Assembly (NCBI GenBank): GCA_029555925.1
Contig: JAKPQU010000184.1
Location: 1 to 35,482 of the forward strand
Length of the DNA stretch: 35,482 nt
Source of the DNA: Bacillota bacterium
GTDB lineage: Bacteria; Eremiobacterota; SpSt-956; JAKJGF01
Direction of reading: 5' to 3'
The notes under the pieces are model-generated. The model did no database searches, was not told the origin of the DNA, and saw nothing but the letters and a program-made list of their open reading frames with translations. A program made the translations under genes and the position numbers. Positions 23,501-31,429 of the stretch are shown piece after piece. Positions within the stretch are counted from its first letter, which is position 1; the number at the start of each line of letters is the position of its first letter.

Positions 23501-23668
23501 AAATTATTTAGATAAACTGCCTCTACTTAATTTTTATCTAAAGCTTTATTTTACGCCATTAAAAATGAAAATTCCTATACCTTTAAATTATTCGGATAAA
23601 CTGTCTCTGCGCAATTTTCATCTAAAGCTTTATTTTACGCCATTAAAAACGAAAATTTCTATACTCTT
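23501..23668. repeat. 84-bp tandem duplication
   Basis: Two copies (23501-23584, 23585-23668) of an 84-bp unit plus the start of a third (AACTTATTCAATT near 23669). The most conserved part is TCTAAAGCTTTATTTTACG followed by CCATTAAAAA, identical in both. It lies immediately upstream of the GT4 start (minus strand), so each copy may carry promoter or operator sequence. No coding frame. Confidence 0.85.
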
Positions 23669-23749
23669 AACTTATTCAATTAATTTCCATCGAATGAGTT
23701 CTTTAGAACCTAGACATAAATCCCGGTAACCCTGAAAATTCTGCATACA

Positions 23750-23827
23750 ACCATGACCAGTTAGTCACAACGACGTATGAGAATTTATTCCTCCCGTCAC
23801 GCGTTACCGTTAAGATTCTCTATAAAA
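23750..23827 (+). repeat. Hairpin element C, degenerate copy
   Basis: Matches 34821-34902: CAACCATGACC, then ACAACGACGTATGAGAAT (vs ACAAAGAAGTATGAGAAT) and TTTATTC, a CACGCGTTAC heptamer core, then GATTCTC-TATAAA. The second arm has lost one base relative to the intact copy. Just upstream, ATAAATCCCGGT also matches the sequence after the last element at 34981. Confidence 0.7.
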
Positions 23828-23833
23828 CTCCGG

Positions 23834-24172
23834 TCAAAGAAGCTCTTTAAGTTTATTAACTGCTTCCTTTACTTCAAGTCTTACAAGTCCAAGGTTCGTA
23901 ACCTCATCCAGAAGAACTACAAGTATAGCTCCTGCATCACAGAGTATTACTTTACCTTTTTCTCCTTCTATCATAACTGTCTGAACCTCTCCCTGACGGA
24001 GTTCTTCCATAGAACTTTCCGCTGAAGTAAAGACACCTGCTACCATGGCGCCAATCAATTCTGCATTAACTCCTTCAGGAACATTACTGGCAATGACAAG
24101 CCCATCTCTGCCAACTATAAGACTTCCAACAATTTCTGATGTTTGATTTAATTTGTTTAAAATATTTTCCAT
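23834..24172 (-). CDS. Roadblock/LC7 domain protein
   Basis: The 112-residue protein is a single Roadblock/LC7 domain: an N-terminal helix, SEIVGSLIVGRDGLVIASN, an EGVNAELIGAMVAGVFTSAESSMEEL helix, VQTVMIEGEKGKVILCDAG and LVVLLDEVTNLGLVRLEVKEAV. These domains dimerise and often regulate small GTPases such as MglA. No GTPase gene is adjacent in this window. ATG start, weak ribosome site. Monocistronic between repeat blocks. Confidence 0.9.
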   Translation of the reverse strand: MENILNKLNQTSEIVGSLIVGRDGLVIASNVPEGVNAELIGAMVAGVFTSAESSMEELRQGEVQTVMIEGEKGKVILCDAGAILVVLLDEVTNLGLVRLEVKEAVNKLKELL

Positions 24173-24207
24173 TTAATATGCAGTAACTGCTCTGTCCCCC
24201 TTCTAAA

Positions 24208-24413
24208 AGTGAGTGGTAAGTGGTAAGTGGTAAGTAGTAAGTGGCGAGAGATAATCCTCTTCACTCTTCACTCTTCACTCTTCACTACTCTTTATTATTC
24301 TATATAAAAAAAATAAATCCTTCCAGATTTAGTGAAAAGTGAGTAGTGAATCGTGAGTCGTGAGTCGTGAGTCGTAAAGACACCTTCTACTCACGATTCA
24401 CGACTTACGACTA
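24208..24413. repeat. Two consecutive inverted heptamer pairs
   Basis: Pair 1: GGTAAGT units (24208-24246) facing CACTCTT units (24259-24291). Pair 2: GTGAAAA, GTGAGTA and GTGAGTC units (24331-24376) facing complementary CACGATT and CACGACT units (24387-24413). Each pair can fold into a long hairpin. They fill the gap between the Roadblock gene and the porin terminator. Confidence 0.88.
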
Positions 24414-24422
24414 ACCGAATCT

Positions 24423-24450
24423 AAAAGGCCCCTGTCGAAAGACAGGGGCC
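24423..24450 (-). terminator. Intrinsic terminator of the SLH porin gene
   Basis: Perfect 10-bp GC-rich stem GGCCCCTGTC/GACAGGGGCC (24427-24436 with 24441-24450) with a four-base loop, followed on the minus strand by TTTT. It begins 14 bp after the porin stop. Strongest terminator in the window, fitting a highly expressed gene. Confidence 0.92.
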
Positions 24451-24464
24451 CTTTTTATACAGAC

Positions 24465-26999
24465 TTAGAATTTAATGTTGAGTCTGGTGACGAGTTTGTT
24501 TGCTGAATAATCATTAGCAGACTGCATTGTATCGCCAAATCTGTAGTATTTATAATCGAGCATTACAGATGTTGTATCATTGAAATCATATTTAAGAGCA
24601 ACACCTGGTATAACAGTGTTGTTATCCTGGTTGTAACCGGTATCATCAACACCACTGTTTTTAACATAGGCAAAGTTACCCTGAACACTGAATTTATCAG
24701 TTACATCATAGGTTACACCGAGGTGTACGAAATGAGCAGAGAAATCTGTGACTGCCATTGTTCCGTATACGGCATTACCCTGATTCTGTGACCATTCTGT
24801 GAAGGTATAACCAGTTGTTGAGTATCTGCCATTGTCTCTGGTAAGTGTGTAATCTCTCTTAAATTTGAGATAATCCCATCCGCCAAATACGTGGAAGTTT
24901 CCGCCGAAGTCATATTTTCCACCGACTTTAACGAAGAATTCTTTACCTTTGGCTGGATCGTTATAGTTGAAGTAGTAATCCTGATTACCATACAGATTGT
25001 ATGCATTGACACCAAGAGCGGCATTCTGTATAACTGTAAGGTTCGGGCGACCGGTGATTACGCCGGTGAGTGCCTGATTGGTATCAGAGAAATTGAAATC
25101 ATCACTATCAAGTGTTGCTGCTGTAGGTACAACCTGCTGGAGGTATCTGAAACCACCGTAGATTTCACCTGCAGGAAGCTTGTAGGTTACGCCAAGGTCA
25201 AGACCGTGACGGTTTGGACGGAATTTACCAGGTCTTACAGCAAAGCCGAAACCTGTAATATCGAGATCGGCATAGCCATCATGTAAATAATCGAATTCTC
25301 TTTCCCAGGTTTTATGATAACCGAAGGGATCGAAGTTGGCTTCTGTTCTGTCATATTCACCGTATACGATGAGTTTGTTATCAAGCATTTTGCCTTTTGC
25401 ACCAATCTGCATAAGGTAACCATACTGACGTTTTGTTTCGTCACTGATAAGATTTCCTCTATAACCTGTGCCGGCGAATTCACCGTAAATGGTAAGCCAT
25501 TCATCAGCAAATTTGTAGTTGGCTTTGAAACCAAAGAACATCTGATCCTGTGGGCAACGGCTGAGGATTGCTCCCTGTAAAGGATTTGGACCGAATGCAA
25601 TATTTGGATTTGAAGAATAATCTTCATATAATCTCATTACAGCACCTTCAACGTGGAGGGCTTTGTTTTCAAGGAAATCAGATCCTGCCCATACGCCGTA
25701 GATGTAATTTCTGTATCTTAAATCAGCGGGAGTTAAATTGGACTGTGTTGTTACTGCATCGAGAGGATCCTGCATATACCAGATTCCACTCTGACCGTTG
25801 GAAACTGTGTTGACATCCTGTCCCATAAAGAACTCTACGTCAACTATTTCATAAAGTTTTCCACTTACATCTATACCATTGAGTGGAATTCTGTCTGTAT
25901 CATGGAAACCAAAGTATGGATTTCTTACACCGTAGAACAGGTTGCTGGAAACGTTATGAAGCTGGAAATTACCGAATTCTCCGTTTACTTTCCAGTCTTT
26001 TTTGTCAACCTTGAACCAGAGTGTTGCAAGATCTGCCTGGAAGTCTAACACATTGTTAGCGCGACCGCCGGCAATGGAACCAAGGGTATTGTACTGAGGA
26101 ACTACGCCCCAGTTATTGTATACGCCTGCATCACCAAATGCACTGTAGGCTACGAGATCGCCACCGGCTTTAATATCATCGGCAACTTTGGCTGTTACGG
26201 TAAGAGCTAACTTTGAAGTTAAAGCAAAACCCTGATTTAATGCAAAATCCGGTTCGCCAGCTCTTGCTGATGGAACGTGTGCATCTGGAACTGTTGTCTG
26301 TAAAGGAGCAGTTCCGACTGGTATAGTGTTATAATCACTATCACTTCCGGAGAACACTGCGCCTACTGGAGGTATTCCTACTGGAGATACACCCTGGGGG
26401 CCGAGAGCAGCGGAATGCTGTGTGTTGAATATAAGGGTTGAACCAGCAAATCTGTCTATGTCACCTAATACTACATGAGTGGTGGCATAACCCGGGCCGT
26501 AATCCTGGGCATTTGTTGGTCTTTCCTGAATACCAATATTGGTAGCAATAGACTGGAAATCTCCACTGATTTTAACTCTTTCGAGTTCTTCAACTCTTGC
26601 AGTGAGTTTTCCGACTGTTTCTTCAATATTGTTTACTCTTACTCCGAGAGCATCTAATTCATCTTTATACTCTTTGAGTAATTTGTTGATTGTCTCAAGA
26701 TCCTGTTTTGTTGCATAAATAGAAAGATCAGGTATCTCAGGTATTGAAGCCTGAACCTGTTCTAATTTGGCTATAACTCTGGCAACTACCATTGCCATTT
26801 CATAACGGGTCATTGCCCTGTCGCCTTTGAAAAGGCCATCGGGATAACCTTCTACGAGACCTTTTTCTTCGAGCATCTGAACTGCATCGTATGCCCAGTG
26901 ATCCTGTGGCACATCAGAAAAAGGATCTGCTAACACTGGTAATGTCATAATCATAGCGAAAGCCATTACCACAAAAAGTGCTGAAGCTATCTTCTTCAT
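24465..26999 (-). CDS. SLH-domain outer-membrane porin
   Basis: The 844-residue protein has a signal peptide (MKKIASALFVVMAFAMIMTLPVLA). One SLH domain follows (about 27-80: FSDVPQDHWAYDAVQMLEEK, GLVEGYPDGLFKGDRAMTRYE) that would bind wall polymer, then a coiled coil (about 80-145). The rest is a long beta-rich barrel with repeated aromatic-X-aromatic strands and the terminal residue Phe (LVTRLNIKF), the usual BAM signal. This is the architecture of SLH porins that tether the outer membrane to peptidoglycan. ATG start with AGGAGGA at ideal spacing. It has its own strong promoter, a leader of about 270 nt and an intrinsic terminator, so it is probably one of the most abundant proteins of the cell. 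Confidence 0.93.
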   Translation of the reverse strand: MKKIASALFVVMAFAMIMTLPVLADPFSDVPQDHWAYDAVQMLEEKGLVEGYPDGLFKGDRAMTRYEMAMVVARVIAKLEQVQASIPEIPDLSIYATKQDLETINKLLKEYKDELDALGVRVNNIEETVGKLTARVEELERVKISGDFQSIATNIGIQERPTNAQDYGPGYATTHVVLGDIDRFAGSTLIFNTQHSAALGPQGVSPVGIPPVGAVFSGSDSDYNTIPVGTAPLQTTVPDAHVPSARAGEPDFALNQGFALTSKLALTVTAKVADDIKAGGDLVAYSAFGDAGVYNNWGVVPQYNTLGSIAGGRANNVLDFQADLATLWFKVDKKDWKVNGEFGNFQLHNVSSNLFYGVRNPYFGFHDTDRIPLNGIDVSGKLYEIVDVEFFMGQDVNTVSNGQSGIWYMQDPLDAVTTQSNLTPADLRYRNYIYGVWAGSDFLENKALHVEGAVMRLYEDYSSNPNIAFGPNPLQGAILSRCPQDQMFFGFKANYKFADEWLTIYGEFAGTGYRGNLISDETKRQYGYLMQIGAKGKMLDNKLIVYGEYDRTEANFDPFGYHKTWEREFDYLHDGYADLDITGFGFAVRPGKFRPNRHGLDLGVTYKLPAGEIYGGFRYLQQVVPTAATLDSDDFNFSDTNQALTGVITGRPNLTVIQNAALGVNAYNLYGNQDYYFNYNDPAKGKEFFVKVGGKYDFGGNFHVFGGWDYLKFKRDYTLTRDNGRYSTTGYTFTEWSQNQGNAVYGTMAVTDFSAHFVHLGVTYDVTDKFSVQGNFAYVKNSGVDDTGYNQDNNTVIPGVALKYDFNDTTSVMLDYKYYRFGDTMQSANDYSANKLVTRLNIKF

Positions 27000-27277
27000 A
27001 ATTTGTTCCTCCTAATAAAATTAATCGTTCATTATAATAATAAGTTAGGTTCACTAACCCCGGAGGAATTGCCTGCTCTAAAGAGTGTCCACGTTTCCTC
27101 TTAAAGTTTTACGTCAATTCTCCGGTCTTTACCATTTTCCGTTACATTCAGCCTTACGGGATACAGCCACCTCCTTATATTCAAATTTGCCTTCTGTAAC
27201 CGGAAGATATGTAAAATTCTTCTAATTTTTCACTTTTGCAAGAATAAAATTGCAACTGCAAATTTGGCATCTTCCTC
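27000..27277 (-). promoter_or_regulatory. Long structured 5' leader of the SLH porin mRNA
   Basis: From the predicted start near 27271 to the ATG is about 270 nt. Stems visible on the transcript: CCGGTTACA with TGTAACGG (one bulge), CCGGAGAATTG with CAATTCCTCCGG (one bulge) enclosing GAG/CTC pairs, and a GTTAG/CTAAC hairpin near the ribosome site. I did not match it to a known riboswitch class. An mRNA-stabilising leader or translational control element are both possible. Confidence 0.6.
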
Positions 27278-27306
27278 AGTATAACACCAAGTTAAAATTT
27301 TGTCAA
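27278..27306 (-). promoter_or_regulatory. Strong promoter of the SLH porin gene
   Basis: Minus strand: perfect TTGACA (27301-27306), 17-bp spacer, TATACT (27278-27283). Best sigma-70-type promoter in the window. Confidence 0.85.
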
Positions 27307-27372
27307 GAAAGTAAAAAAAATTTTCACCTTTTTAAGGGATATGCAAATTAAATGCCATATTTTATCAGGAAA

Positions 27373-27428
27373 TCGTGAATGGTGAAGAGTAAAGCGTGAT
27401 GGGTGAAGCGTGATGGGTGATTGGTGTC
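27373..27428. repeat. GTGATGG/GTGAAGC heptamer array
   Basis: GTGAATG, GTGAAGA, GTGATGG, GTGAAGC, GTGATGG and GTGATTG units, mostly at 7-bp period, adjoining repeat A copy 2. Confidence 0.8.
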
Positions 27429-27520
27429 ATACCAAATTGCTTTAATTAAACTGAATAATTTGAATAATAGGTAAATACCGTCTACCTGTCTGATGCTCCT
27501 CCGAAAAAAATCTAAAACTG
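27429..27520 (-). repeat. Interspersed repeat A, copy 2 (truncated)
   Basis: Same orientation as 35294-35417 and about 92 bp long, from ATACCAAATTGC to AAAAAAATCTAAA. It ends 1 bp before the stop codon of the porin-like gene, so the outer 30 bp of the repeat are missing at the gene boundary. Confidence 0.85.
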
Positions 27521-27521
27521 A

Positions 27522-29117
27522 TTACCACCTGATCTTACCGGTAACACTGGTCTGGCTGACATTGTAATCATTTAGCGAATCTATAAAATCATCGGTTACT
27601 ACATTTCTCTGTTCAAGAGAGACAGACAGAGACTTATTAACAATAAAATCTATCCTGAATGCAGGCATAAACTGTGAGGAATCTACGGGTGAATACCAGG
27701 TGCCATGGCGATTCAGATAAACCAGTCCTGCTCCCAGAGTTAAATAATCCAGAGGCCTGTAATTTACTTCCAGAAGGCATGTAGTCTGAGTAAAATCAAC
27801 ATCAGCCGGAGCCGGCCTGAAGAGGTTTACCATTTCAACATGAGCTTTAATAGATAGTTTAGAAGCTATATTTCTGTTAAAATAACACTCCAGAGCGGTA
27901 AAATCTCCACATAAATTTTTATCATCTTTATATATAGGAAACAGGGAATCCATATAAAATTCATTATTATATTTCGCCGGGAGAATCTGAGAAAAACGCA
28001 AAAATTCCACCTTGACCTCTCCCCTGTCGAGTGGCATCAGGAGATATAAATCAAATCCCCTGCGATTACATGCCAGCCTTCCTGTACCAAGTAACTCTCT
28101 TTCCGTAAAAGTTTTATGTAATCTAAAAGGGTCATATCCGGGGGAAATCCACAGATACTCGCCACAGAATGTTAAACTGCCAATTTTCTTTTCAACAGTA
28201 AAGGTGAAAGCACTGTTATCCCTTTTATCGTTTCCGAAAAAACTTGTTGCCACTTCACCTTTTAAAGCAAGGGTTTTTGATAGATTGTATGCTATATTCA
28301 GTCCGTATATATCCTGAGATATACCGTTTCTCGAAGATTGTATAAACGTAATGCCTCCTTTTCCATACGCGGAAGAAAGTGATAGATTTCCGCCCCAGAA
28401 TATTGTATCATAACCTTTATAAACCATATTATTTTTTATATAATAATCAGGATTTATACCCCATATAAATTCCACTGCAAGAGGTTTTAAGTGGCCGGCC
28501 ATCCTGAGACCTTTTGCAGGTAATACAGAAGGCCCGTAAACACTGAGGTTTCTGGGAGAAGTAAAAATCAATTCGCTGAAAGATAAAGGATAAAAAGTTC
28601 CTATACTCGCCGAAATGTCAGGCTCCCTGGCTTTTAATTCAACAGAGCCGTTGGTAAGGTCGGAAGAAGGGTAGTAACCACAGTTCTGATTAACTCCCCA
28701 GAAAGTTGAAATATTATCGGAACCGGAAAAACTATAGGTTTCCAGCTTTATATTGGCCCATAGATCATAATTCAATCTGCCTTTCAGCCTGAATTCAAAC
28801 CTTCTGGAAAAAGAAAAACCTGACTCTACAGGTCTTATATTATAGTAATCAAAAGGCTTAATATATTCTTCCGGCCTGTTTCCATGATAACAGAAAGAAT
28901 TTACCACGGTATCACCACAGATAGAATATTCTATATCCTCCAGTCTGTCCGTTCTTTCTTCCAGGCTTTTAAGACTCTCTTCAATCTTTTCTACAGAAAC
29001 TGACATAACATCTCTGTCAGATTCTATTTTAGCGTCATTCATAGGATTTGCAAAAGTAAAACAAGCAGCATTCAAAAAAAACACAGAAAAAATCATAAAA
29101 ATCAAGATTTTATTCAT
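27522..29117 (-). CDS. Outer-membrane beta-barrel (porin-like) protein without SLH domain
   Basis: Signal peptide (KILIFMIFSVFFLNAACFTFA) precedes a short coiled coil (about 35-65, VEKIEESLKSLEERTDRLED). About 450 residues of alternating beta-strands follow: FEFRLKGRLNYDLWANIKL, VKVEFLRFSQILPA and LEVNYRPLDYLTLGAGLVYL. The chain ends in Trp (SVTGKIRW), an outer-membrane assembly signal. Length 531. It resembles the neighbouring SLH porin in plan but lacks the wall-binding domain. ATG start with GGTGA 6 nt upstream. Monocistronic; no clear promoter found. Substrate unknown. Confidence 0.8.
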   Translation of the reverse strand: MNKILIFMIFSVFFLNAACFTFANPMNDAKIESDRDVMSVSVEKIEESLKSLEERTDRLEDIEYSICGDTVVNSFCYHGNRPEEYIKPFDYYNIRPVESGFSFSRRFEFRLKGRLNYDLWANIKLETYSFSGSDNISTFWGVNQNCGYYPSSDLTNGSVELKAREPDISASIGTFYPLSFSELIFTSPRNLSVYGPSVLPAKGLRMAGHLKPLAVEFIWGINPDYYIKNNMVYKGYDTIFWGGNLSLSSAYGKGGITFIQSSRNGISQDIYGLNIAYNLSKTLALKGEVATSFFGNDKRDNSAFTFTVEKKIGSLTFCGEYLWISPGYDPFRLHKTFTERELLGTGRLACNRRGFDLYLLMPLDRGEVKVEFLRFSQILPAKYNNEFYMDSLFPIYKDDKNLCGDFTALECYFNRNIASKLSIKAHVEMVNLFRPAPADVDFTQTTCLLEVNYRPLDYLTLGAGLVYLNRHGTWYSPVDSSQFMPAFRIDFIVNKSLSVSLEQRNVVTDDFIDSLNDYNVSQTSVTGKIRW

Positions 29118-29300
29118 TATTTTTCACCATTTGCAAATGTAATACCGGCCTGTCCACAGGCATGTAATAAAGGTTTTTCTCCCGTCACGCGTTACGCGTC
29201 ATGAAATCATCTATATATTATTTATATCCACAATTGCGTTTTTTAATGACAGGTGATTTTATATACAATGGAAAAAGAAATTTATCACAAAATATTCAGA

Positions 29301-29369
29301 GTGAAAAGTGAAAAGTGAAAAAATTTGAATTTTATTTGCTTTTCACTATTCACTACTCACTATTCACTA
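29301..29369. repeat. Inverted heptamer pair in the gap 29118-29564
   Basis: GTGAAAA units (29301-29320) face TTCACTA units (29340-29369) and can form a hairpin. The 447-bp divergent gap also holds a GTCACGCGTTAC heptamer core (29177-29200), a GCCTGT/ACAGGC stem (about 29148-29161) and a -10 box at 29492. No gene is visible. Confidence 0.8.
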
Positions 29370-29488
29370 ATTAATAGATTTACAAAATCAAGTGGAATTT
29401 CCAGTAAAGATGGAACTACCTGTCGTAAAAAAACACTATCTATATCCACCAACATTCAATATCCTGTATAGTAATTCAGAAATAAATC

Positions 29489-29497
29489 TGATATAAT
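29489..29497 (+). promoter_or_regulatory. Extended -10 promoter of the HEAT membrane protein gene
   Basis: TGATATAAT fits the extended -10 (TGnTATAAT). No consensus -35 at 17 bp, which extended -10 promoters often lack. Predicted start near 29504, giving a leader of about 60 nt. Confidence 0.6.
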
Positions 29498-29545
29498 GAA
29501 TGTTGAATTTCTATTTTAATTTAACAAATCCTTTTCTATTATATC

Positions 29546-29568
29546 AAGGAGATTTTCTGATGAAATGA
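29546..29568 (+). promoter_or_regulatory. Two-codon minigene (Met-Lys-stop) at the translation start
   Basis: AAGGAG (29546-29551) is 8 nt before an ATG at 29560 that reads Met-Lys-stop. The stop TGA (29566-29568) overlaps the real ATG at 29565, which is 13 nt from the ribosome site. The optimal start therefore belongs to the minigene. Confidence 0.5.
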
Positions 29569-30944
29569 AATTTTTATTGAAATTTTTAAATAATAAAATT
29601 ACTATATGTATTTTGCTCATATCTATTGGTGCATTTCTCGGTTATTATATCTATCATTCTTACAATGACTACACCGTTATAAATTATGAAGATTTCATCT
29701 CTCTGACAAATAAAAATATAATAAAATCCGTAGAAATAGATAAAAACCGTATTGTTGTAATTACAGGCGGTGAAAAGTCAAAACTTAAATATTACATTCT
29801 TCCGCTGTCAGAAAAAGATAAGGTTCTTGCATTTCTTAAAGGGAAAGAAAAACTTATTAATTATCCAAAAGAATCTTTACTCTTTGTAATACCATACTTG
29901 ATACTTTTTTTAGTTCTCTCGGTAATTATAATGGCAAGCAGGAGAGGTAATATAAAAGAAACACTTTTTAAAGAACAGAAATTCAGAACTACATCGTCAC
30001 TGATGAAAGTCCGTATGGAATCCATAACATGGACAAACCTGATAAGCGGAGAACCCTTTAAAATTACCACTGCCTACGGAGATTTATCATCATCGGAGCA
30101 GGATCAATATCTCCTTCTCCTGATAGAAGCTGCCCGTTCTAAGGATCTGGAAATTAAAAGAAACGCCTCTTTTGCCCTCAGAGAAATAGGAGATAGACGT
30201 TCTCTTCTGCCATTATGCAATATAATGGAAGAAGAAGATGATCCGAATATAAAAATGAACATAGCTCTCGCACTCGGAATAATAGGTGAGGAAAAATCTA
30301 TGGACACCTTAAAAAAATTCATAAAAGACGAAAATCCTCTTGTAAGATGTTCTATAGCGACAGCAATAGGAGGAATAGCATCTGAAGAATCTCTGGAATT
30401 ACTCAGGAAGATGATGAATGATGATGAAAGCTGGCGGGTTAAAAGAAGTGCAATCATGTCTCTTATGAAATTTCGGGAAGACAGTGCTTTTTCTGCAATA
30501 GTTGCAGCAACAGGTGACACAGAACCTGCTGTAAGAGCCAGTGCAGCTATTGCGCTGGGAGAGATGGGTATAGAAGAAGGAATAGAACCACTTGAAACCA
30601 TACTGTCAGGTGACCCTGAACCATCGGTAAGAAAAGAAGCCATACTGGCTCTCCAGGAACTGGGAGGAGAACCTATCATAAAACCGTTATGTAGAGCCCT
30701 TTTGGAAGATGAAAGTAAAATCGTCAGAAAAAGTGCCCTGTCGGCACTCGAATTGATAGATAATGATATGGTTACGGAAACACTCTCTAACACATTGAAA
30801 AATGATAAAGACCCGGATATAAGGCTTGCTGCAGCAGAGATTCTTGCAATAAAGCATAAAGAAGCATTAAAAATAGCCCTTGACGATAAAGACGATACAG
30901 TCAGAGCATTTGTCAGGGAAGAACTTAAAAACAGTGAGCAGTGA
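29565..30944 (+). CDS. Membrane-anchored HEAT-repeat protein with FtsH-like N-terminal module
   Basis: The 459-residue protein has a membrane helix (about 12-28). A small extracytoplasmic domain (about 32-100: VINYEDFISLTNKNIIKSVE, then IDKNRIVVI) resembles the FtsH extracellular domain, and a second helix follows (about 103-122). Instead of an AAA-protease it continues with about nine HEAT/PBS-type repeats (about 180-455), for example VRCSIATAIGGIASEESLELL and VRASAAIALGEMGIEEGIEPL. HEAT repeats bind proteins, so this may be a scaffold or regulator at the cytoplasmic face. The final NSEQ and stop come from the heptamer array starting at 30931. Domain identity of the N-terminal module is by eye. 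Confidence 0.7.
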   Translation: MKFLLKFLNNKITICILLISIGAFLGYYIYHSYNDYTVINYEDFISLTNKNIIKSVEIDKNRIVVITGGEKSKLKYYILPLSEKDKVLAFLKGKEKLINYPKESLLFVIPYLILFLVLSVIIMASRRGNIKETLFKEQKFRTTSSLMKVRMESITWTNLISGEPFKITTAYGDLSSSEQDQYLLLLIEAARSKDLEIKRNASFALREIGDRRSLLPLCNIMEEEDDPNIKMNIALALGIIGEEKSMDTLKKFIKDENPLVRCSIATAIGGIASEESLELLRKMMNDDESWRVKRSAIMSLMKFREDSAFSAIVAATGDTEPAVRASAAIALGEMGIEEGIEPLETILSGDPEPSVRKEAILALQELGGEPIIKPLCRALLEDESKIVRKSALSALELIDNDMVTETLSNTLKNDKDPDIRLAAAEILAIKHKEALKIALDDKDDTVRAFVREELKNSEQ

Positions 30945-30994
30945 GCAGTAACCAGTGACCAGTGAAGCTTACTGGTCACTGATAACTGGTCACT
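30931..30994. repeat. Heptamer inverted pair after the HEAT membrane gene
   Basis: CAGTGAG, CAGTAAC and CAGTGAC units face CTGGTCA and CTGATAA units around a central AAGCTT (30966-30971), giving at least an 11-bp perfect stem. The array starts within the coding region. No other gene lies in 30945-31027. Confidence 0.88.
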
Positions 30995-31027
30995 AATTAA
31001 AATATTTAGAAAGGATAATAAAAAAAC

Positions 31028-31426
31028 ATGTTTGAAACATTTCCTGTAAGTACACCTTCAAGGGTCTGTATGATAAATATAGACAGTGAAGTGGAAAAAG
31101 TGATAAAAAAAACCGGTATAAAAAATGGTATCTGCGTAGTTTATGTACCTCATACGACAGCAGGTGTTACAATTAATGAAGGAGCAGATCCGGCGGTAAT
31201 AAGTGATATTACTGATACGATGAATAAACTTATACCGGTGAGAGAACACTACCTTCATATGGAAGGTAATTCTGACGCACACATAAAGACGAGCCTTGTA
31301 GGTTCATCGGAACATATTATAATAGAAGATGGAAAACCTGTGATGGGAACATGGCAGAGAATATTTTTCTGTGAATTTGACGGTCCGAGACATAGAAAAG
31401 TCTATGTAAAGGTTATAGGCGAATAA
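31028..31426 (+). CDS. yjbQ: YjbQ family protein (UPF0047, secondary thiamine-phosphate synthase)
   Basis: A small, widely conserved 132-residue enzyme-like protein. Signatures are VVYVPHTTAGVTINEGADP, MEGNSDAHIKTSLVGSSEH, GTWQRIFFCEFDGPRHRKV. The His and acidic residues of these motifs form the presumed active site. YjbQ from E. coli shows thiamine-phosphate synthase side activity; its real role is unsettled. ATG start with AAAGGA 13 nt upstream, a rather long spacing. It has its own terminator at 31430-31466. Confidence 0.93.
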   Translation: MFETFPVSTPSRVCMINIDSEVEKVIKKTGIKNGICVVYVPHTTAGVTINEGADPAVISDITDTMNKLIPVREHYLHMEGNSDAHIKTSLVGSSEHIIIEDGKPVMGTWQRIFFCEFDGPRHRKVYVKVIGE

Positions 31427-31429
31427 CCT

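Noticed and set aside
24208..24413. Possible CRISPR array
   Set aside because: Repeat unit is 7 bp, there are no unique spacers of 30-40 bp and no cas genes.
27130..27172. Small leader frame reading VAVSRKAECNGKW in the porin leader
   Set aside because: The GTG start overlaps its own ribosome site, leaving no spacing, and the stretch is better explained by a bulged stem.
27000..27277. c-di-GMP-I or cobalamin riboswitch in the porin leader
   Set aside because: Some words resemble the consensus (GGCAAA, GGAGG) but the conserved core and helix order do not match by eye.
30104..30979. 291-residue antisense frame over the HEAT gene
   Set aside because: Ser/Ile-rich shadow of HEAT repeats on the opposite strand; no ribosome site and composition unlike a real protein.
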